Source of the DNA: Ruegeria sp. HKCCD7303
GTDB taxonomy: Bacteria; Pseudomonadota; Alphaproteobacteria; Rhodobacterales; Rhodobacteraceae
Assembly (NCBI RefSeq): GCF_013111185.1
Contig: NZ_WVRE01000001.1
Coordinates: 806,001 to 870,000, forward strand
DNA: 64,000 bases
Direction: 5' to 3'
The notes below the pieces were generated by a model. That model was not told where the DNA came from and searched no databases. It saw only the letters and a list, made by a program, of their open reading frames with translations. Positions 14,627 through 23,539 of this stretch are shown piece after piece (positions within the stretch are counted from its first letter, which is position 1; every line of letters starts with the position of its first letter). The translations under genes and the position numbers were made by a program.

Positions 14627-15958
14627 TTACTCGGCCGGCGTGGCTTCGGCGTCAGCCTTGCCATAATGCGCGTTGAAGTCTTCTTCGATGGTCTCCGGTG
14701 GAGTCAGCGGTTTTTCGATAACACCCAGGATCGGCAGGATCACGAAGAAATAGGCGAACCAGTAGGCAGACGCGATCAGCGAGAAGGTCGCATAGGGCTC
14801 TTCCGCGGGCATCGCACCCAGCCACATCAGGGCAAAGAAGTCGATGATCAGCAGGTAGAACCACCATTTGAACATCGGACGGTATTTACCCGAACGCACG
14901 CTCGATGTGTCCAGCCAGGGCGCCAGCGCCATGGCCAGGATCGCACCAAACATCGCAATCACACCGAAGAACTTGGCGTCGATGATGCCACCGGTGATAA
15001 AGCTGGCGAACTGAACAACCCAGACCTCACCGGTGAAGGCACGCAGGATCGCGTAGAACGGTAGGAAATACCATTCCGGAACGATGTGCGCAGGTGTGAC
15101 CAGCGGGTTGGCTTCGATGTAGTTGTCCGGGTGGCCCAGGTAGTTCGGCATAAAGCCGACGATTGCCCAGAACACGACCAGGATTACGGCCAGCGCAAAC
15201 AGGTCCTTGATCACGAAGTAGGGCCAGAACGGCAATGTGTCTTTCTCGGCCTCGGCTTTTGAACCACGGCGCACTTCAACGCCCGTGGGGTTGTTGTTGC
15301 CGGTGGTGTGGAAAGCCCAGATATGCACGATGACCAGCGCCGCGATGATGAACGGCAGCAGGTAGTGCAGCGAGAAGAAGCGGTTCAGCGTGGCGTTGTC
15401 CACGGCGGGTCCGCCCAACAGCCAAGTCTGGATCGCTTCACCCACAAACGGGATCGCACCAAACAGGCCGGTAATCACTGTCGCGCCCCAGAAGGACATC
15501 TGGCCCCAAGGCAGAACGTAGCCCATGAACGCGGTACCCATCATCATCAGGTAGATGAGCATACCGATGATCCACGTGATTTCACGCGGGGCTTTGTACG
15601 AGCCGTAATACAGGCCGCGGAACATGTGAATGTAGACCGCAACAAAGAACAGCGATGCGCCGTTCATATGCAGATAACGGATGAAGTAGCCGCCATTCAC
15701 GTTACGCATGATGTGCTCGACGCTGGCAAAGGCCAGATCGACATGCGGGGTGTAGTGCATCACCAGGATGATGCCGGTAACGATTTGCAGCGCCAGGCAG
15801 AACGCCAGGACGATGCCCCAGATCCACCACCAGTTCAGGTTCTTGGGGGTCGGGATCATCAGGGTGTCATACAGCAGGCCGACGATGGGAAGGCGGCTGT
15901 TCAGCCACTTTTCGCCGTCTGACTTCGGCTCGTAATGATCGTGGGGAATTCCGGACAT
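14627..15958 (-). CDS. petB: Cytochrome b of the bc1 complex
   Basis: A 443-residue multi-span cytochrome b carrying both haems b and the Qo and Qi quinone sites. The haem-ligand histidines appear as pairs in helices B and D (VMHYTPH / YLHMNGAS and SLHYLLPF / HIWAFH). The PEWY motif (VPEWYFLPF) of the Qo site is intact. The start at 15958 ([11 protein letters not shown]) is preferred, with GGAG upstream. It sits between petA and petC in the standard order. Confidence 0.97.
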   Translation of the reverse strand: MSGIPHDHYEPKSDGEKWLNSRLPIVGLLYDTLMIPTPKNLNWWWIWGIVLAFCLALQIVTGIILVMHYTPHVDLAFASVEHIMRNVNGGYFIRYLHMNGASLFFVAVYIHMFRGLYYGSYKAPREITWIIGMLIYLMMMGTAFMGYVLPWGQMSFWGATVITGLFGAIPFVGEAIQTWLLGGPAVDNATLNRFFSLHYLLPFIIAALVIVHIWAFHTTGNNNPTGVEVRRGSKAEAEKDTLPFWPYFVIKDLFALAVILVVFWAIVGFMPNYLGHPDNYIEANPLVTPAHIVPEWYFLPFYAILRAFTGEVWVVQFASFITGGIIDAKFFGVIAMFGAILAMALAPWLDTSSVRSGKYRPMFKWWFYLLIIDFFALMWLGAMPAEEPYATFSLIASAYWFAYFFVILPILGVIEKPLTPPETIEEDFNAHYGKADAEATPAE

Positions 15959-15972
15959 AAACTGGGTCTCCC

Positions 15973-16557
15973 TTAGCCGAGTTTGATGGTTGTTGCGTCG
16001 ACCCACTCTGCGGGTGGAACAGGCAGGTTCTCAGGAGCGGGGCCTTTGCGGATCCGGCCAGCAAGGTCGTAGTGCGAACCGTGGCAGGGGCAGAACCAAC
16101 CGCCGAAATCGCCAGCGTCGCCCAAGGGGACACAGCCCAAGTGGGTGCAAACGCCCATCTGAACAATCCACGCGCCCTCTGCCTCGCCTTCGGGCGACGG
16201 CATAACACGGTTTGCATCAGTCGCGGGCGCATCCGCGTTCAGGTTGAAGTTCCGTGCCAACGGATCAGGCAGGCTGCCAATGGCTTCCTCATCCTGCTGC
16301 TGCGCTTCGGCAATCTCAGCACCAGTGCGGTGACGGATAAAGACGGGTTTTCCCAGCCACTTGACGGTCAGCTGTGTACCCGGCTCGACCCCGCTCACAT
16401 CCGTGCGGATCGACGAAAGCGCCTGCACGTCTGCTGACGGGTTCATTTGGTTGATCAGGGGCCATACGGCTGCACCCGTCGCAACGACACCTGCGCCGCC
16501 AGCGACGTAATACAGGAAATCTCTGCGGGTGCCTTCGTGGTCTTCTGCGTGGGACAC
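15973..16557 (-). CDS. petA: Rieske iron-sulfur subunit of the bc1 complex
   Basis: About 194 residues from a GTG at 16557, read as [20 protein letters not shown], with GGAG at good spacing; this matches the known petA N-terminus of the group. The twin arginine (TRRDFLY) marks Tat export with an uncleaved anchor helix. The [2Fe-2S] ligands are Cys137/His139 (CTHLGC) and Cys156/His159 (CPCHGSH), with the disulfide cysteines 142 and 158. It opens the petABC operon, 14 bases before petB. Confidence 0.96.
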   Translation of the reverse strand: MSHAEDHEGTRRDFLYYVAGGAGVVATGAAVWPLINQMNPSADVQALSSIRTDVSGVEPGTQLTVKWLGKPVFIRHRTGAEIAEAQQQDEEAIGSLPDPLARNFNLNADAPATDANRVMPSPEGEAEGAWIVQMGVCTHLGCVPLGDAGDFGGWFCPCHGSHYDLAGRIRKGPAPENLPVPPAEWVDATTIKLG

Positions 16558-17021
16558 GAGGTTATCTCCGATTGTCTGGCGCCCGCGGACGGGCAAAAAG
16601 CTCGCGCACCGCGTGAAAGCGGCGTCTTAAACGCGCTTACTATCGGGGAGAATAGTGTTCGTCCAGCGTTCATAAACGCGCAATACGCCGCATGTGCCGC
16701 TTCATTTAGGGAACGAGGCCGTTTTTTTGGTGAATCTTGCGCTCAACTTTGTTGATCAGGTCGAATCAGGCTGCTTTGATTCGATTGCCAGCAGACACCA
16801 AAGACGACGCCCAGCAGGCGCGGGGCGTTCCAGCCATGTAACGCTGAATTGCGCCTTGAATGTTCACAATCCAACCGGCGGGAACGGGATTGTTTTCTGC
16901 AAAATCATATTCCCCAAATAGATGATTTAAATTGCAAATTGTGCAGGTTTACCCCGTTGCACTTTTTGCGCGAATACAGGACAGCGGGCAAAACGCGCGA
17001 ACTCCTGTCAGGAGACCCCCT
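16558..17021. other. Divergent promoter region of petABC and a cytochrome c gene
   Basis: No gene is supported in these 464 bases. It must contain the leftward petABC promoter and the rightward promoter of the cytochrome c gene. An AT-rich block at about 16911-16945 (AAATAGATGATTTAAATTGC) is the best promoter candidate for the rightward gene. No clear operator is recognised. Confidence 0.5.
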
Positions 17022-17465
17022 ATGTCAAAAACCCTGTTGACCACAGCTTTACTTACACTGGCGCTGTCCACTCAGACCCTTGCCGCAGGTGACCCCGAAA
17101 AGGGAAAGGCGATCTATAACCGCTGCTCGTCATGCCACGCGATCATCAAAGACGGAAAAGTTCTGGTCAAAGGCGGAATCACCGGACCGAATCTTTATGG
17201 TGTCATCGGACGAGTCGCCGGGTCCGAGAACGATTACCGTTATGGCAGCGAGCGCCTACCCATCGGAATGTTCACCGACGACATGATCCGCGCCGGTGAA
17301 GAAGGTCTGGTCTGGACCGAAGAAAACATCGCCGCCTATTCCAAAGACCCCATCGGGTTCATCAAGGATTATCTCGACGATGACACCGCCCGCCCGAACA
17401 TGAGCGTCAAGCTCAAGAAAGGTGCGGAAGATATCGCTGCTTATCTGGCGACGTTCAGCCAGTAA
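17022..17465 (+). CDS. Periplasmic c-type cytochrome (class I)
   Basis: A 147-residue preprotein. A signal peptide (MSKTLLTTALLTLALSTQTLAA) is followed by a single-haem domain with Cys-Ser-Ser-Cys-His (NRCSSCHAI) and a C-terminal methionine (RPNMSVKL) as probable axial ligand. This is like the cytochrome c2/c551-type carriers that accept electrons from the bc1 complex, and petABC lies divergently next to it. ATG 17022 is chosen because it starts the signal peptide and follows AGGAGA. Substrate partners are inferred. Confidence 0.9.
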   Translation: MSKTLLTTALLTLALSTQTLAAGDPEKGKAIYNRCSSCHAIIKDGKVLVKGGITGPNLYGVIGRVAGSENDYRYGSERLPIGMFTDDMIRAGEEGLVWTEENIAAYSKDPIGFIKDYLDDDTARPNMSVKLKKGAEDIAAYLATFSQ

Positions 17466-17487
17466 CGCAGATGCGGCTGAGGATGCC

Positions 17488-18096
17488 TTAGCCCTGAGGG
17501 CGGGTGGCCACCATGCTGGGTCGCTCGCCAAACTCCGCAAACCACTTGGCAAGTGCGTCATTACCCTTGCGCCACCCCCGCGCGTCATGGCGCAGATCCA
17601 GATAACCCAGCGCACAGCCGACGGCGACCTGCCCCATATCCAACGGGCCGGACAAATGCGCCATCCACCGTTGGTTCAGTACAGCACAGGCCCGGTCAAT
17701 CTTGACCCACTGCGATTCAATCCAGGCATCCCACTTTTTGTCGTCGGGACGCAGGCGGTCTTCGTAAGTCATCAAAAGGGCTGCATCCAGAATGCCGTCA
17801 GCAAGCGCTTCGAGTGTCAGAACATCCCAGCGACCTGCGCCCTCGGGATAAAGCTTTCCACCGGCACGGGCATCCAGAAACGCACAGATTACCCGACTGT
17901 CGAACAAGGTAGGCCCATCCGGGCGCTCCAGCGCCGGAACTTTTGTTAACGGTGCTTTGCTAACCAGTGGCTCAGCCGGTGAGATCGGTGTTCCGGCCAC
18001 GGTCTCCAGCTCAACATCTTCAAGCTGTTCTGTTTCATGCAGCAATACCATGACTTTGCGTACATAAGGCGAGGTCAGACTGTGGTAGAGTTTCAT
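17488..18096 (-). CDS. Glutathione S-transferase family protein
   Basis: A 202-residue two-domain GST. The N-terminal thioredoxin-like domain begins MKLYHSLTSPYVRKVMVLLHE, with Ser or Tyr near residues 6-11 as glutathione contacts and the VPALERPDGPTLFDSRVI segment carrying the cis-proline and the Asp-Ser glutathione site. The helical C-terminal domain follows. It probably conjugates glutathione to electrophiles in the cytoplasm; the substrate is unknown. The start at 18096 is chosen by the family N-terminus. Confidence 0.92.
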   Translation of the reverse strand: MKLYHSLTSPYVRKVMVLLHETEQLEDVELETVAGTPISPAEPLVSKAPLTKVPALERPDGPTLFDSRVICAFLDARAGGKLYPEGAGRWDVLTLEALADGILDAALLMTYEDRLRPDDKKWDAWIESQWVKIDRACAVLNQRWMAHLSGPLDMGQVAVGCALGYLDLRHDARGWRKGNDALAKWFAEFGERPSMVATRPQG

Positions 18097-18166
18097 CGGC
18101 GGGCTCCCTGTTTGAGCCGACCTTACAGAAGGCCTGCAAAAACAAAAGCCCACACTTTGCCGAGGG

Positions 18167-18778
18167 CTAGGCGTTGCGCATTAGCTCTTGCAGAACATTC
18201 AATTCGGACCCGATCCCTGACGCAATCTGTTCAGACGCCCGCAAGCGCACATCATCAGGCTTGTTCTGGCTCAACTTCCATGTGCCCTGAACATCCTCGA
18301 CCTGCATTCGACACGGCACGATCATCCGCATCATTTTGGTCAGAGCCTCATCTGACATCTTTCCTGTGGCCCATGGAGGTTTAGGTTGCAGGCGCTCTTC
18401 ATAGAAGGCCGACTGCCGGTTCAACAGATCCAACAGCTCTTCCTGCGGGCGCAACTCCAGCTCCCCGGTCAGATGCACAGCCACGTAGTTCCAGGTTGGA
18501 ACCTGATCCTCAACCTCATACCAATCCGGAGAGATATACCCATCCGGCCCCTGTACCGCGATCTTCGCCGCTTTCGGCTTTTCCAAGGCGCGCACGATGG
18601 GATTGGAGCGGACAAGATGCAGTTCAGCCACCCTGCCGTCGTCCGACAGAAGAATCGGCACATGGCTCAACAGCGGGGCACCATCTGTCGACAAGACCAA
18701 TACACCGAATCCTCGGTCACGGGCGAACTCAATATGGCGCGCGCGCTCCTCGGCGCAAAAGGCGGGGTTCGGGTGCAT
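18167..18778 (-). CDS. PaiB-like FMN-binding protein
   Basis: A 204-residue protein of the PaiB/FMN-binding split-barrel family (MHPNPAFCAEERARHIEFAR, HVPILLSDDGRVAELHLVRSNP, YISPDWYEVEDQVPTWNYVAVHLTG). In Bacillus, PaiB is a negative regulator of sporulation and protease genes; in proteobacteria the role is not fixed, and these proteins probably bind FMN and degrade or sense small metabolites. It is divergent from the FMN riboswitch and ribH2, a context that fits a flavin link. Confidence 0.9.
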   Translation of the reverse strand: MHPNPAFCAEERARHIEFARDRGFGVLVLSTDGAPLLSHVPILLSDDGRVAELHLVRSNPIVRALEKPKAAKIAVQGPDGYISPDWYEVEDQVPTWNYVAVHLTGELELRPQEELLDLLNRQSAFYEERLQPKPPWATGKMSDEALTKMMRMIVPCRMQVEDVQGTWKLSQNKPDDVRLRASEQIASGIGSELNVLQELMRNA

Positions 18779-18829
18779 GGTGATCCTCCTGCCAAATCTC
18801 TTGCAGACGAGGCCCAAGATATGCAAGGA

Positions 18830-19032
18830 CCGTCTTGTTCTCAGGGCGGGGCGAAATTCCCCACCGGCGGTATGCGGGCGACGACCCGTAAGCCCGCGAG
18901 CGGCCCAAAAGTGTCCACGATCCGAAAAGTGGGAACCGGTTTTCGGACAAAGTGTAGAAGCGCCAGAGGGTGACAAGCAGATCTGGTGAGAAGCCAGAGC
19001 CGACGGTTACAGTCCGGATGAAAGAGAACGTG
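18830..19032 (+). ncRNA. FMN riboswitch (RFN element)
   Basis: The conserved RFN blocks are all present in order: TTCTCAGGGCGGGGCGAAAT, CCCCACCGGCGGTAT, AGCCCGCGAGC, a variable arm, GATCTGGTGAGAAGCCAGAG, CCGACGGTTACAGTCCGGAT, and AAAGAGAAC. The P1 stem is GTTCTC (18837-18842) with GAGAAC (19024-19029). It lies 70 bases before ribH2 on the same strand and would lower its expression when FMN is abundant, probably by hiding the ribosome binding site. The variable arm is comparatively long (about 60 bases). Confidence 0.96.
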
Positions 19033-19104
19033 CAACACGCCGGCAATCGGTGTGCTTGTTCGTGATCGCCTTGGGTGACGTGTCTGTTACGAAAGGAGAT
19101 CACG

Positions 19105-19545
19105 ATGACACACACCCGCTATGCTTTTGTCAAAGCCAACTGGCATTCCGATATCGTCGACCGCGCACTTGACGGCTTCCTCGAACTCATCCCCGCCAAG
19201 CAGGTCGATGTCTTCGACGTCCCCGGCGCGTTCGAAATGCCCTTGTTGGCCCGCGACCTGGCCCAAACCGGCAACTACACCGTCGTAGCGTGCGCCGCCT
19301 TTGTGGTGGACGGTGGAATTTACCGGCACGACTTCGTCGCGCAGGCAGTGGTCGATGGCCTAATGCGAGCAGGAATGGATACCGGCGTTCCTGTCCTGTC
19401 TGTTTCGCTGACGCCGCACCAGTATCAAGAGACCGAGCACCACAACGCCATCTACCGCGACCACTTCGTGCAAAAGGGCCGCGAAGCCGCTCAAGCCGCG
19501 CTCGGCATCACCCAGATCCGCACAAAAATCGCAAGCGCAGCTTGA
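19105..19545 (+). CDS. ribH: 6,7-dimethyl-8-ribityllumazine synthase, type II
   Basis: A 146-residue lumazine synthase, the penultimate step of riboflavin synthesis. The sequence (MTHTRYAFVKANWHSDIVDR, VPGAFEMPLLARDL, GGIYRHDFVAQAVVDGLM, HHNAIYRDHFVQKGREAAQAA) matches the RibH2 branch of rhizobia and Brucella rather than the icosahedral RibH1 type. AAAGGAGA precedes ATG 19105. The upstream FMN riboswitch controls it, as known for ribH2 in other alphaproteobacteria. It is not in a rib operon here. Confidence 0.94.
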   Translation: MTHTRYAFVKANWHSDIVDRALDGFLELIPAKQVDVFDVPGAFEMPLLARDLAQTGNYTVVACAAFVVDGGIYRHDFVAQAVVDGLMRAGMDTGVPVLSVSLTPHQYQETEHHNAIYRDHFVQKGREAAQAALGITQIRTKIASAA

Positions 19546-19559
19546 TCGCTTCTTCTTGT

Positions 19560-19617
19560 CCCAAATACGGCAGGGGTGAATTGAGCCGCAGGCTCAAGAG
19601 GGGACGACGTCCCCTCC
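19560..19617 (+). repeat. Intergenic two-hairpin repeat, copy 2 (after ribH)
   Basis: Leader CCAAATACGG...GGGGTGAA, hairpin TTGAGCC-GCA-GGCTCAA (19581-19597), hairpin GAGGGGAC-GAC-GTCCCCTC (19598-19616). The architecture equals copy 1 after mtaB, but both stems differ with pairing retained. It has no long T run, so it may be a different kind of 3'-end element. Confidence 0.65.
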
Positions 19618-19693
19618 ACCACCTCCAAAACGCAATTCCGCTTGAGGCCAGGACCCGCGCCCGCTAATCACGACCCGCAAAGGAGCACGCCCC

Positions 19694-20794
19694 ATGTCGA
19701 TGAACAGTTTTGGACACCTCTTCCGCGTCACCACCTGGGGCGAGAGCCATGGTCCCGCTTTGGGCGCTACGGTCGACGGCTGCCCTCCGGGTGTTCAAAT
19801 CGACGAAGCCATGATCCAGCACTGGCTGGACAAGCGCAAACCGGGTCAGAACAAGTTCACCACGCAGCGGCGCGAACCGGACCAGGTAAAAATCCTCTCG
19901 GGAGTATTCGAAGGCCAGACCACCGGCACTCCGGTGCAATTGATGATCGAGAATACCGATCAGCGTTCAAAAGACTACGGCGATATCATGGACAAGTTCC
20001 GTCCGGGCCACGCCGATATCACCTATTGGCAGAAATACGGCATCCGCGACTATCGCGGAGGCGGGCGCAGCTCGGCGCGGGAAACCGCATCACGTGTCGC
20101 CGCCGGAGGGCTCGCGCGTGAGGCGATCAAACAGATCGCGCCGAATGTGCAGATCACAGGCTACATGACGCAAATTGGACCGCACAAAATCGACCGTGCA
20201 AATTTCGACTGGTCCCAGATCGAACAGAACCCGTTCTGGACACCCGATGCACAAGCTGCCGAGGACTGGGCCGCGTATCTGGACGATCTGCGCAAGTCCG
20301 GCAACTCGGTCGGCGCTGTGGTCGAGGTCGTCGCGCGCGGTGTTCCAGCAGGAATCGGAGCGCCCGTATACGCCAAATTAGATACTGATCTGGCCGCTGC
20401 GATGATGTCGATCAACGCCGTCAAAGGTGTAGAAATTGGCGAAGGCATGGCGGCCGCGGAACTGACCGGCGAAGCCAATGCGGATGAGATCTTCATGGGC
20501 CAGAACGGCCCGCAATACAGCTCGAATCACGCCGGTGGCATTCTGGGCGGTATCTCAACCGGACAGGACATTGTGGTACGCTTTGCCGTGAAGCCTACGT
20601 CATCGATCTTGACCACACGCAAAACGATCACCAAGTCGGGTGAAGAGACCGAGATCATCACCAAAGGCCGCCACGACCCCTGCGTCGGCATCCGCGCGGT
20701 TCCGGTTGGCGAAGCGATGATGGCCTGCGTGATCCTCGACCACCTGCTTCTGCATCGCGGTCAGATCGGAGAGAACCGTGGACGGATCGGCTGA
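19694..20794 (+). CDS. aroC: Chorismate synthase
   Basis: A 366-residue enzyme that converts EPSP to chorismate with reduced FMN, the last step of the shikimate pathway. Family signatures are visible: [20 protein letters not shown] at the N-terminus, [29 protein letters not shown] (split by position: FMN and substrate contacts), and [13 protein letters not shown] near the C-terminus. AAAGGAG precedes the ATG. The HD-domain gene starts within its last codons. Confidence 0.97.
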   Translation: MSMNSFGHLFRVTTWGESHGPALGATVDGCPPGVQIDEAMIQHWLDKRKPGQNKFTTQRREPDQVKILSGVFEGQTTGTPVQLMIENTDQRSKDYGDIMDKFRPGHADITYWQKYGIRDYRGGGRSSARETASRVAAGGLAREAIKQIAPNVQITGYMTQIGPHKIDRANFDWSQIEQNPFWTPDAQAAEDWAAYLDDLRKSGNSVGAVVEVVARGVPAGIGAPVYAKLDTDLAAAMMSINAVKGVEIGEGMAAAELTGEANADEIFMGQNGPQYSSNHAGGILGGISTGQDIVVRFAVKPTSSILTTRKTITKSGEETEIITKGRHDPCVGIRAVPVGEAMMACVILDHLLLHRGQIGENRGRIG

Positions 20795-21440
20795 TCTGCG
20801 CACGCGCCTACGTGCGGTGGTCGCGCATCGCATGGAAACGGATCCAGCCCATGATCTGGCCCATCTGGATCGGGTCTGGACCAACGCTCAGGCCATCGCA
20901 GATGATCAAACCGATATGTCCGTGCTGCTGGCCGCAAGTTATCTGCATGATCTGGTAAATCTACCCAAGGATGATCCTGATCGGTATCTGGCATCTCGCA
21001 AATCCGCAATGGAATCAGAGCCTATTCTGCAGGATTTGGGGTATAACTCGAACCAGATCCGAGCCATCCAGCATGCGATCGAAGCCCATAGCTTCTCGGC
21101 CGACATTACTCCGAAAACAGCCGAGGCGCGTGTCCTACGCGATGCAGATCGGCTTGATGCTTTGGGTGCCATTGGTATTGCGCGCAACTTTTCTGTTTCC
21201 GGAGCACTGGGGCGTACTCTTTATGACGCGGCAGATCCCTTTGCCCAAAACCGGCCATTGGACGACCTGCATTTCTCGCTCGACCATTGGAAAGTCAAAC
21301 TGCTGGGGCTGCCGGGCGACATGCTGACCCAGACCGGCAGACAGATTGCGGAACAACGCACCACGCGTATGATCCGCTTTCTTGAAGAATTCGGCGAGGA
21401 AATCGGCAATTCTCTGCCTCAATCCTGGGTGAATGACTAA
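20778..21440 (+). CDS. HD-domain phosphohydrolase
   Basis: A 220-residue HD-superfamily protein starting at a GTG that overlaps the aroC end by 17 bases. The metal-binding residues are visible as His ([10 protein letters not shown]), His-Asp ([11 protein letters not shown]) and Asp ([10 protein letters not shown]). It resembles the YedJ-like group of uncharacterised phosphohydrolases acting on nucleotides or phosphate esters. The coupling to aroC is likely only positional. Confidence 0.9.
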   Translation: MDGSADLRTRLRAVVAHRMETDPAHDLAHLDRVWTNAQAIADDQTDMSVLLAASYLHDLVNLPKDDPDRYLASRKSAMESEPILQDLGYNSNQIRAIQHAIEAHSFSADITPKTAEARVLRDADRLDALGAIGIARNFSVSGALGRTLYDAADPFAQNRPLDDLHFSLDHWKVKLLGLPGDMLTQTGRQIAEQRTTRMIRFLEEFGEEIGNSLPQSWVND

Positions 21441-21485
21441 ACCCACCCGTTGATCTTTGTCCTCCAAAGGCGCAGGTTCGCGCCG

Positions 21486-22421
21486 ATGACAAAACCCTTA
21501 ACATCGCATCGACCTATGCTGGCAGTGACGCTGAAACTGGGCGCGCTGTTCCTGTTCACGTCGATGTCCGCCTTGGTCAAAGCTTTATCGGATGAATTCC
21601 CGCCGGGCCAATTGGTTTTCTTCCGGTCCCTGTTCGCGATTCCCGTCATCATTCTTTGGCTCATCGCGCGCGGGGAATTATCCAAGGGCTTTGTGGTCAA
21701 AAAACCCATGGGCCATTTCTGGCGCGGCGTCCTGGGCACCAGCGCCATGGGGCTTACCTTTACCGGCCTCAGCTTGCTGCCCCTGCCCGAGGTGACGGCA
21801 ATTGGCTACGCCACACCGATCTTCACCCTGATTCTGGCCGCCGTGATGCTGGGCGAACGCATTCGTCTGATCCGTATCGGCGCGGTGGCTCTTGGTCTGT
21901 TGGGGGTCCTGATCATGATTTGGCCACGCTTGGGCAGCACCCAGATGGAGGTCGCCGCAACCATCGGCGCTCTGTGCGTTTTGGGGGCCACCATCGCGCG
22001 CGCCTTTGTGCAGATTCATATCCGGCAGCTTGTCAAAGTCGATCACCCGGCTGCGATCGTCTTCTATTTCTCGATGACCGCAACCTTACTGTCGGCGCTG
22101 ACCGCGTCCTGGGGATGGACGATGCCGACGTGGAATCAGGCTCTAATACTGATCATGATGGGCCTGATCGGCGGGGTTGCGCAGATATTGGTGACGTCTT
22201 CTTATCGCTTTGGTCAGGCTTCGATGCTTGCACCTTATGATTACGCGACCATGCTGTTTGCGATTGTGATTGGCTATGTCTGGTTCGACGAACTGCCAAC
22301 GCTTGCAATCCTGATTGGGGCCGCTTTGGTCATCGCAGGCAATGTTGTTGTGATCTGGCGCGAACACCAGTTGGGGCTCGAGCGTGGCAAAGCCCGGTCA
22401 GTCACAGACCCCAAAGCGTGA
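21486..22421 (+). CDS. DMT-superfamily transporter (EamA type)
   Basis: A 311-residue membrane protein with ten predicted helices in two EamA repeats (about 10-140 and 155-290). The start at 21486 (MTKPLTSHRP) is preferred over one 36 bases earlier because it places the first helix normally. Such proteins export amino acids, metabolites or drugs; the substrate cannot be read from the sequence. Confidence 0.92.
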   Translation: MTKPLTSHRPMLAVTLKLGALFLFTSMSALVKALSDEFPPGQLVFFRSLFAIPVIILWLIARGELSKGFVVKKPMGHFWRGVLGTSAMGLTFTGLSLLPLPEVTAIGYATPIFTLILAAVMLGERIRLIRIGAVALGLLGVLIMIWPRLGSTQMEVAATIGALCVLGATIARAFVQIHIRQLVKVDHPAAIVFYFSMTATLLSALTASWGWTMPTWNQALILIMMGLIGGVAQILVTSSYRFGQASMLAPYDYATMLFAIVIGYVWFDELPTLAILIGAALVIAGNVVVIWREHQLGLERGKARSVTDPKA

Positions 22422-22477
22422 CTTTACCTTTTGTAATCTTCCCCTAGGTTGGGCCGGACAATCAAAGAGGTTCCCCC

Positions 22478-23077
22478 ATGAGCGACGCGCAGGATCACAA
22501 GGAAAAGATGCAGCAGGTGCAAGCCAAGCACCGCAAGAAAGTGTCCGAGGCGGTGGACCCCGGTCGCGGTCTGGTTCTAATCAACACCGGCAAGGGCAAA
22601 GGCAAGTCATCCGCCGCTTTTGGCGTGGTTATCCGCGCGCTGGGCTGGGGCCAGAAAGTCGCCGTGGTTCAGTTCATCAAGGGCAAGTGGAAAACAGGCG
22701 AGCGCCGTTTTTTTGAAGAACGTGATCTGGTGACATGGCACACGATGGGCGAAGGTTTCACCTGGAACACGCAGGATCGCGAACGCGACATCGCTGCCGC
22801 AAACGCCGCCTTCGACAAGGCGCGCGCCCTGATGTCCAGCGGCGAGTACGATCTGGTCGTGCTGGACGAGATCAACATCGCGCTGCGGTACGAGTATCTG
22901 TCTGTTGAGCAGGTCATCGACGGCCTGAACGCGCGTTCGGACAAGACCAGCGTGTTCCTGACCGGCCGCGACGCGCCCCAAGCGCTGCGTGATTACGCCG
23001 ACTTGGTTACTGAGATGACTGAGGAAAAGCACCCGTTCCAAGCGGGGATCAAGGCGCAGCGCGGCGTGGATTTTTGA
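22478..23077 (+). CDS. cobO: Cob(I)yrinic acid a,c-diamide adenosyltransferase
   Basis: A 199-residue CobO/BtuR enzyme that adds the adenosyl group to reduced corrinoids in cobalamin synthesis. The P-loop NTGKGKGKSSAAFG and the Walker-B-like VVLDEINIALRYEY are intact, and the C-terminal TEMTEEKHPFQAGIKAQRG is typical. The strong ribosome binding site AGAGG lies before ATG 22478. No other cob gene and no cobalamin riboswitch is seen beside it. A long hairpin follows. Confidence 0.96.
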   Translation: MSDAQDHKEKMQQVQAKHRKKVSEAVDPGRGLVLINTGKGKGKSSAAFGVVIRALGWGQKVAVVQFIKGKWKTGERRFFEERDLVTWHTMGEGFTWNTQDRERDIAAANAAFDKARALMSSGEYDLVVLDEINIALRYEYLSVEQVIDGLNARSDKTSVFLTGRDAPQALRDYADLVTEMTEEKHPFQAGIKAQRGVDF

Positions 23078-23080
23078 CAA

Positions 23081-23120
23081 TTGGCTGACGTAGGCCTCAC
23101 GGCCTACGTCACTCAGCCAA
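23081..23120. terminator. Long hairpin between converging genes
   Basis: TTGGCTGA plus CGTAGGCC, loop TCAC, then GGCCTACG, TCAC bulge, TCAGCCAA: a 16-bp interrupted stem. It lies just after cobO and overlaps the last codons of the converging small gene. It can end transcription in both directions; T runs are weak. Confidence 0.7.
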
Positions 23121-23331
23121 AACGGCTCAGGGTCGCTTCAACAATCTCTCGAAGCGAGGCGCGTGGGGTAAGATCGTCAGGTTTTGATCTTACAGGCGGC
23201 ATCGCTTCGGTTTGTTTGCGGCGCGGCTTTTGGCAATCGACATAGGCGCAATAGTCACTGTCGCAACAGGTGCATCCACACACAGCCAGCGCGTCATGGC
23301 GTGCCATAATTTCATCTAGCGACTCGCTCAT
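23113..23331 (-). CDS. Small cysteine-rich hypothetical protein
   Basis: A 72-residue protein with a cluster of cysteines (CGCTCCDSDYCAYVDC, residues about 18-33) that could bind a metal or Fe-S cluster, then a basic, proline-containing segment and a C-terminal helix (LREIVEATLSRFG). GAGG lies 6 bases before the ATG. No family is recognised. It converges on cobO. Confidence 0.6.
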   Translation of the reverse strand: MSESLDEIMARHDALAVCGCTCCDSDYCAYVDCQKPRRKQTEAMPPVRSKPDDLTPRASLREIVEATLSRFG

Positions 23332-23495
23332 TTCGGCCTCGTTCTGTTTAGACAGGTTCGTTTCCGGAGCGGCGGCAAGCTATCACCAAAGTCATGCCAA
23401 ACCTGCAAACCGCCCCGAAACCATGAGCTTGATGGTACAACATCTGGCGTTGCGAATAATCTGACTATTTAAGTCGGGATTTTCAAGCCCTAAAA

Positions 23496-23518
23496 CACCC
23501 CGAGGATTGCTCGGGGTG
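23496..23518 (-). terminator. Terminator of phoD
   Basis: CACCCCGAG-GATTG-CTCGGGGTG, a perfect 9-bp stem 22 bases beyond the phoD stop, followed on the minus strand by TTTTA. Confidence 0.85.
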
Positions 23519-23539
23519 CAAACACGTCGTTACAAGAAA

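Noticed and set aside
14279..15922. Long ORFs on the + strand opposite petC and petB
   Set aside because: They mirror real, highly conserved genes and have low-complexity His/Arg/Gln-rich translations typical of antisense frames.
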